The notes beneath the pieces are model-generated. The model was given only the letters and a program-made list of their open reading frames with translations, did not search any database and had not been told where the DNA came from. A stretch of DNA of 64,000 nucleotides from Oidiodendron maius Zn (lineage: Eukaryota > Ascomycota > Leotiomycetes > Myxotrichaceae), in NCBI GenBank assembly GCA_000827325.1, contig KN832898.1, positions 5,787-69,786 of the forward strand, in the 5' to 3' direction. Each line of letters begins with the position of its first letter. The first letter of the stretch is position 1. Position numbers and translations under genes: made by a program. Below are positions 60,530 to 64,000 of this stretch, in pieces.

Positions 60530-61433
60530 TTAATCGGTCAATGCAACAATTGAAGCCGCCTCCTTACCTAGTGGCAGATAATAAATTGGCGCAATGATCA
60601 GTGTCTCTTGTTCTTGCGCCATACCGCTGTAAAGAGCCAGTGTGCTGCTGCCACTGGACTCGGGATTCCAAGTCCGTGGTACCATTTCTTCTGTATATAT
60701 TCTGTTAGCAGTGGCTGTGCAATTGCCTCTCTACTTACGCATAAATGTACGTAACTGCGCAAAGGCTGTGGCACAAGTCAGGTTGTCCCTTCATTAGGTA
60801 GTGCAAAACATGCTCACCACTGATAAATTCGCTATATTCAGTCGACTTTTGAAGTTCTTCATCAGCTTGTAATTTCTGCAATATCTCCGGAATCTCCGGT
60901 GGCATACTCTGAGCCGGTACGGATTCCATATTGCAGAGAAGACATTCGAACATATCCTGTGTCATCTGGCCGCCAGACCATAATGTAGGTTCATAGGCAG
61001 TCGCCCAAATGACTATTCCATCTGGACTCAATTTTCGAATTTTCTCACATCTCCGACGTGTGACTACTTTCCTCGCCCTTATCTCCTTGCTATCCAATAC
61101 TTTATCCTTGGGCCCAGTAAATATCAGCTCGATGTTTCTTCTAAACACCACTTGACGACTAAGTTTACCGCTAGCTAAGGATGCAGCAGCTGATTGAGCC
61201 TGGGTCCTCAATTTTTCACTCGCTGTCCATGCTTCTTCTCCAACCCGTATCTGTGGTGGCCTGAGTGTTCCCGTCTTCTTTTGGATAAATGTCGCCGCGT
61301 CGGCGAGTTTCCCGCCCACCACACTGAGAACACTTATCTCATCTTCTGTGCATGGCGCGTCAATTAACTCCTTTATCCAAGACTCCACATCTCCGACTAA
61401 GTTACTCAGCTGGGTGATGGCAACTGTGGACAT
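60530..61433 (-). CDS. Unrecognised protein (267 aa), three exons with a 27-nt middle exon
   Basis: Exons 61433-60818, 60765-60739 and 60690-60530, with introns of 52 bp (GTGAGC...CCTAATG...CCACAG) and 48 bp (GTAAGT...GCTAAC...ATACAG), total 804 bases. The joins read SEFIS|AFAQLRTFM|QEMVPRTWN. The first ATG opens MSTVAITQLSNLVGDVESW. The N-terminal third is acidic and helical, followed by an Ala/Ser-rich helix (SAAASLASGKLS), a basic middle (RARKVVTRRRCEKIRKL), a short YEPTLWSGGQM stretch and a Pro/Glu/Leu helix (PPEIPEILQKLQADEELQ). There is no signal peptide, membrane segment or catalytic motif that I recognise. Without splicing, the first exon would run on to a stop just past the second donor. 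Function unknown; the exon model is likely but unproven. Confidence 0.6.
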
Positions 61434-61489
61434 CGGGAGGAGTTTGCGTGTGACTGCCTGAATATTGACGAAATTAGAATTTCGATAGA

Positions 61490-61815
61490 AGTAGACCTTG
61501 CCAAAGTAGAACTTAGATAAAAGAACAAAAGTCGTGGCATTTCGCTTCCACAGAACTTGGGAAAGAGTAGAATTTAAAGAAGTAGAATTTGGTGAAAAGT
61601 AGAATCTGAAGAAGTAGGATTTGGGAGAAAGTAGAGTTTGAGATAATTGAGAAAAATAAACTAACTATTGGATCTAGTCCTCTTTAGGCAGCTCGCGGAA
61701 TTTCGGGAAAAAACGGAACAAGAGTAGAACTTGGATCATAATAGAACTTTGCTCGTATTAGAACTTAGTCTTACATAATTTTAGAGAAAACAGAAATTTT
61801 GCGTTTGTAGAACTT
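61490..61815. repeat. Degenerate repeats of GTAGAA(C/T)TT
   Basis: About a dozen copies of AGTAGAATTT, AGTAGAACTT, AGTAGAGTTT, ATAGAACTTT and similar words spaced some 15-25 bases apart, with G/A-rich links such as TTGGGAAAG and GAAGAAGTAG. They lie upstream of the 61433 start codon and could be a regulatory array or a decayed minisatellite. Confidence 0.6.
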
Positions 61816-62077
61816 TGCCGCAATATACTGCCATCGTGAGAAGGACCAATACGAAGCTAGCACGTAATATCGATACCAGATGGATCTTAGAGGAGTTGTT
61901 GTGTTTTAGGATTGTTACTTTGATTTAGAAAACACATTCACTTGATGTTGATATATAACTTACATCGATGGGTGTCCAATTCCTGAATGCAGCACTCCAC
62001 AACACAAATGATTCTTCTCCCATCTCCTTTTCATGATATATGTACATATCTCTTCCTCATGCCACCATTTAATGGTT

Positions 62078-62100
62078 GTCCCTTGTGAACACAAGGGGAC
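62078..62100. repeat. Inverted repeat GTCCCTTGTG...CACAAGGGGAC
   Basis: The two arms are separated by 2 bases and pair except for one extra G. It could form a tight hairpin or act as a palindromic binding site. No neighbouring gene explains it. Confidence 0.7.
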
Positions 62101-63206
62101 CATAGCCAGGGGAGACGGGCTAAGAAGAAACAGTTACAGCCAGATGTATAATACGAAAAACATTAAAGCATTTTCCGTCTTATGACACTGAACCTTGACT
62201 GGAATAATGGTATTGGGGCTCTTTCGTCATCAAATTTAATATTCCAAAATGCCACCCGGCAGACGACTTGGAGGCAGAGATTCCAATAACGTGGCCAATG
62301 TTTTGTAACCAGCAAAGTTATCTAACCAATGTTGGATGTTACCAAAAAATGGTGAATATTGGATGGTATATTTTAGCTATTCAGAACTGTGTCCGGAAGT
62401 ATCTTGTATTAAATGATATTATAAGTCCTCGCCGAATTACTCTAAGCTAATGAGTTTCTATTCCAATATCATGCATGTGCCTATCTCGAGCGGTTGCATA
62501 ATGCACCCACGAGCCAGCCTTGAAGTCCAGCAGCTCAATGCGTGATGCTGCAACCCGTGGCCGCTTGTTAGCCCAGGGACGTACGAATGACTATCTAGGT
62601 GACAAATTTCTCTGCATGAGCAACAAAAGTCAGCCAACTACTGCTCTTCTGTTTCTTTGCAGAAGATATGTACCTTCTTGGAGAGTCCAATAAGGCAGCA
62701 GGTGTAACAAACATTATACAAGGATTTCTTCATGCCTGCTTCTTTCCCGTACTTTGCTGCATTGTGCAGCCACAAATCGCCTCGATTATGACAATGTATG
62801 TTATTGCGACCCATGGGCCGCTTTGTTGGTCAGGGGGATGCCGGGTTCAGCTTCCCGACCAGAGCGCTGGTTGTTTGCCAGTTGTTATCCACCGAGAGGC
62901 TTGCGTCTTCAGAGGATTGATTTGAGAATTGATCAGTATATAAGGTTAGAAGATTCCCCGGCCGTGGATTCTGCCAACGCCAACCATCTTCAAGGCCACT
63001 AAACTGATTGTCAGAATCGTCAGTTTCGTACTTGACGCCTAGCATCCTCTAGATCATTGAACGTCCTAAAGCTCCTCACTGCTGGGTTTCCTTACCTCTC
63101 CCCATACGTCCTTAAGACTCCCATCTCTCGACAGCACATTGATATCATTGATTACTCTCCTTCACCTTCCTCATCTCATTCATTGGTCCAACTTCTGTTT
63201 CTTAAG

Positions 63207-63482
63207 ATGGATCCACTGAAGGATACAACAGCAGCAAGCCCGAATCAGCAGACCTCGTCGTCTCAAAATAGTCAGTCGAATTCCACTGTGAAGCCCGACT
63301 CTAAACCAGAAAAAAAACTGTAAGTCTCCAATTATAAGCGGCTCCCACTCATCTAACACGTCATTGATACTAGTTCGAACGGGGCCTCTAATGGCTCTGG
63401 AGGAGACACTGCTGGTAGTGGCAAGCCGGTGTTTCATCGCGATGGAGGAGACATCATGGGCAGTCCAAACAACAAGCCGTAG
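63207..63482 (+). CDS. Small hydrophilic protein (73 aa), two exons, unrecognised
   Basis: The ATG at 63207 (TTAAGATGGAT) opens exon 63207-63319. A 54-bp intron (GTAAGT...TCTAACACG...ACTAG) leads to exon 63374-63482. The join reads PEKKL|SNGASNGSGG. The product is rich in Ser, Asn, Gln, Thr, Pro and Gly (TSSSQNSQSNSTVKPDSK; GDTAGSGKPVFHRDGGDIMG), probably disordered and cytosolic, with no signal peptide. Small disordered proteins of this type occur among fungal stress- and conidiation-associated genes, but no specific family match is claimed. Reading on without splicing meets a stop just past the donor, which supports the intron. Confidence 0.55.
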
Positions 63483-64000
63483 ATGTAAGCAAATAAACGG
63501 AACTTGGGGCTATGGGGATGATTTGGTGCCGGAGAAAAGGGATATGTAGCTAACTGTCTGATATTCTCCTACGCATATCGCTACATAATCCTTCACCTAT
63601 CTATCCATCCTAAATGCAGTCTTCAGCTAATTACGTGAGGCACTCAAGTCAAATAATCAGATCGCAGTTTGCGTTTGGACTTCGGCTTAGTTTTAAATGT
63701 TATGCATATGGGATTACAGCACAGTTGATATCCATGTGTAACAGTTCACTCGCTAAAATGTATTACCTAATCTGAATTTTTGGCACATGGACCTCCAGGT
63801 ACCTGAAGAAATAAAATTGCTCATGTCTCCTAGACAGCTCATGCCCTTCTATTTGTACTACGAAATTTTGTCGAATAACCTGAGCTTCGCGATCCTATTA
63901 CCAAAGGAGTCAGTCAGTGTGTTTTGAACGTTGTGAAGACAGCATTTCCGTCGACCATCTACTACCCCCACTATGAACTCGACCTGTGATGCAGACCATT
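63483..64000. other. No supported gene to the window end
   Basis: AT-leaning ordinary sequence, probably the 3' untranslated region of the 63207 gene and spacer. No reading frame or motif of note. Confidence 0.4.

Larger units (their letters stand above)
61434..63206. other. Intergenic region with degenerate short repeats; no supported gene
   Basis: About 1.8 kb. The part next to the 61433 start holds repeated GTAGAACTT-like words (listed separately), and 62078-62100 holds an inverted repeat. Short frames at 62268-62450 and 62668-63002 have no recognised domain. The right end is the likely promoter of the gene at 63207. Confidence 0.4.

Overview
The window looks like an accessory, possibly subtelomeric, region of a filamentous ascomycete (Pezizomycotina). 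An Aspergillus/Penicillium-type member of the Eurotiales is plausible, but this is an inference from gene families only. The signs are short GT-AG introns (48-152 bp) with CTAAC/CTAAT-like branch sites, fungus-typical families (DUF3638/DUF3645, FHA-kinase, fungal aminoglycoside-phosphotransferase-like proteins), and a 38 kb block bearing the mark of repeat-induced point mutation (RIP).

Region 1, 1-38404: an extremely AT-rich block in which CpA/TpG and CpG are almost gone and the text is dominated by CTA/TAG/TATA. No intact gene was found. Its core is two head-to-tail copies of one long unit: copy A at 6889-21990 (about 15.1 kb) and copy B at 21991-36118 (about 14.1 kb), joined with no spacer. 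Each unit contains two related plus-strand coding-like segments, a reverse-strand coding-like segment between them, several tandem-repeat arrays and a Lys/Glu-rich segment. Copy B is more heavily converted to A/T than copy A. Copy A alone has an 88-bp minisatellite and a GC-bearing hexamer array; copy B alone has an extra piece of about 214 bp. Different AT-rich debris flanks the pair (1-6888, 36119-38404), with an assembly gap at 36377-36937. I could not assign the unit to a mobile-element family.

Region 2, 38405-64000: base composition changes within a few bases to ordinary genic DNA. Supported genes in order: a two-exon chromodomain protein (39793-41232, +); a three-exon gene for the C-terminal part of a DUF3638/DUF3645 protein (41584-44123, +) whose N-terminal half is absent; a decayed kinase copy (45680-46700, -); an intact two-exon phosphotransferase-like gene (49284-50609, -); phosphotransferase and GNAT-acetyltransferase fragments (51622-52840, -); an intact two-exon FHA-kinase gene (53143-54815, -); a divergently transcribed gene for a small basic protein with an internal repeat (55193-55861, +); a decayed phosphotransferase N-terminal part (57857-59015, -); and three unrecognised spliced genes (60024-60316 +, 60530-61433 -, 63207-63482 +).

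The second region resembles a birth-and-death neighbourhood. An intact FHA-kinase has a decayed relative 7 kb away, and an intact phosphotransferase sits among at least three broken ones, two of which look like complementary halves of one family member. No biosynthetic cluster, CRISPR array, rRNA or tRNA was seen. Exon boundaries were worked out by eye from splice-site consensus and frame continuity.
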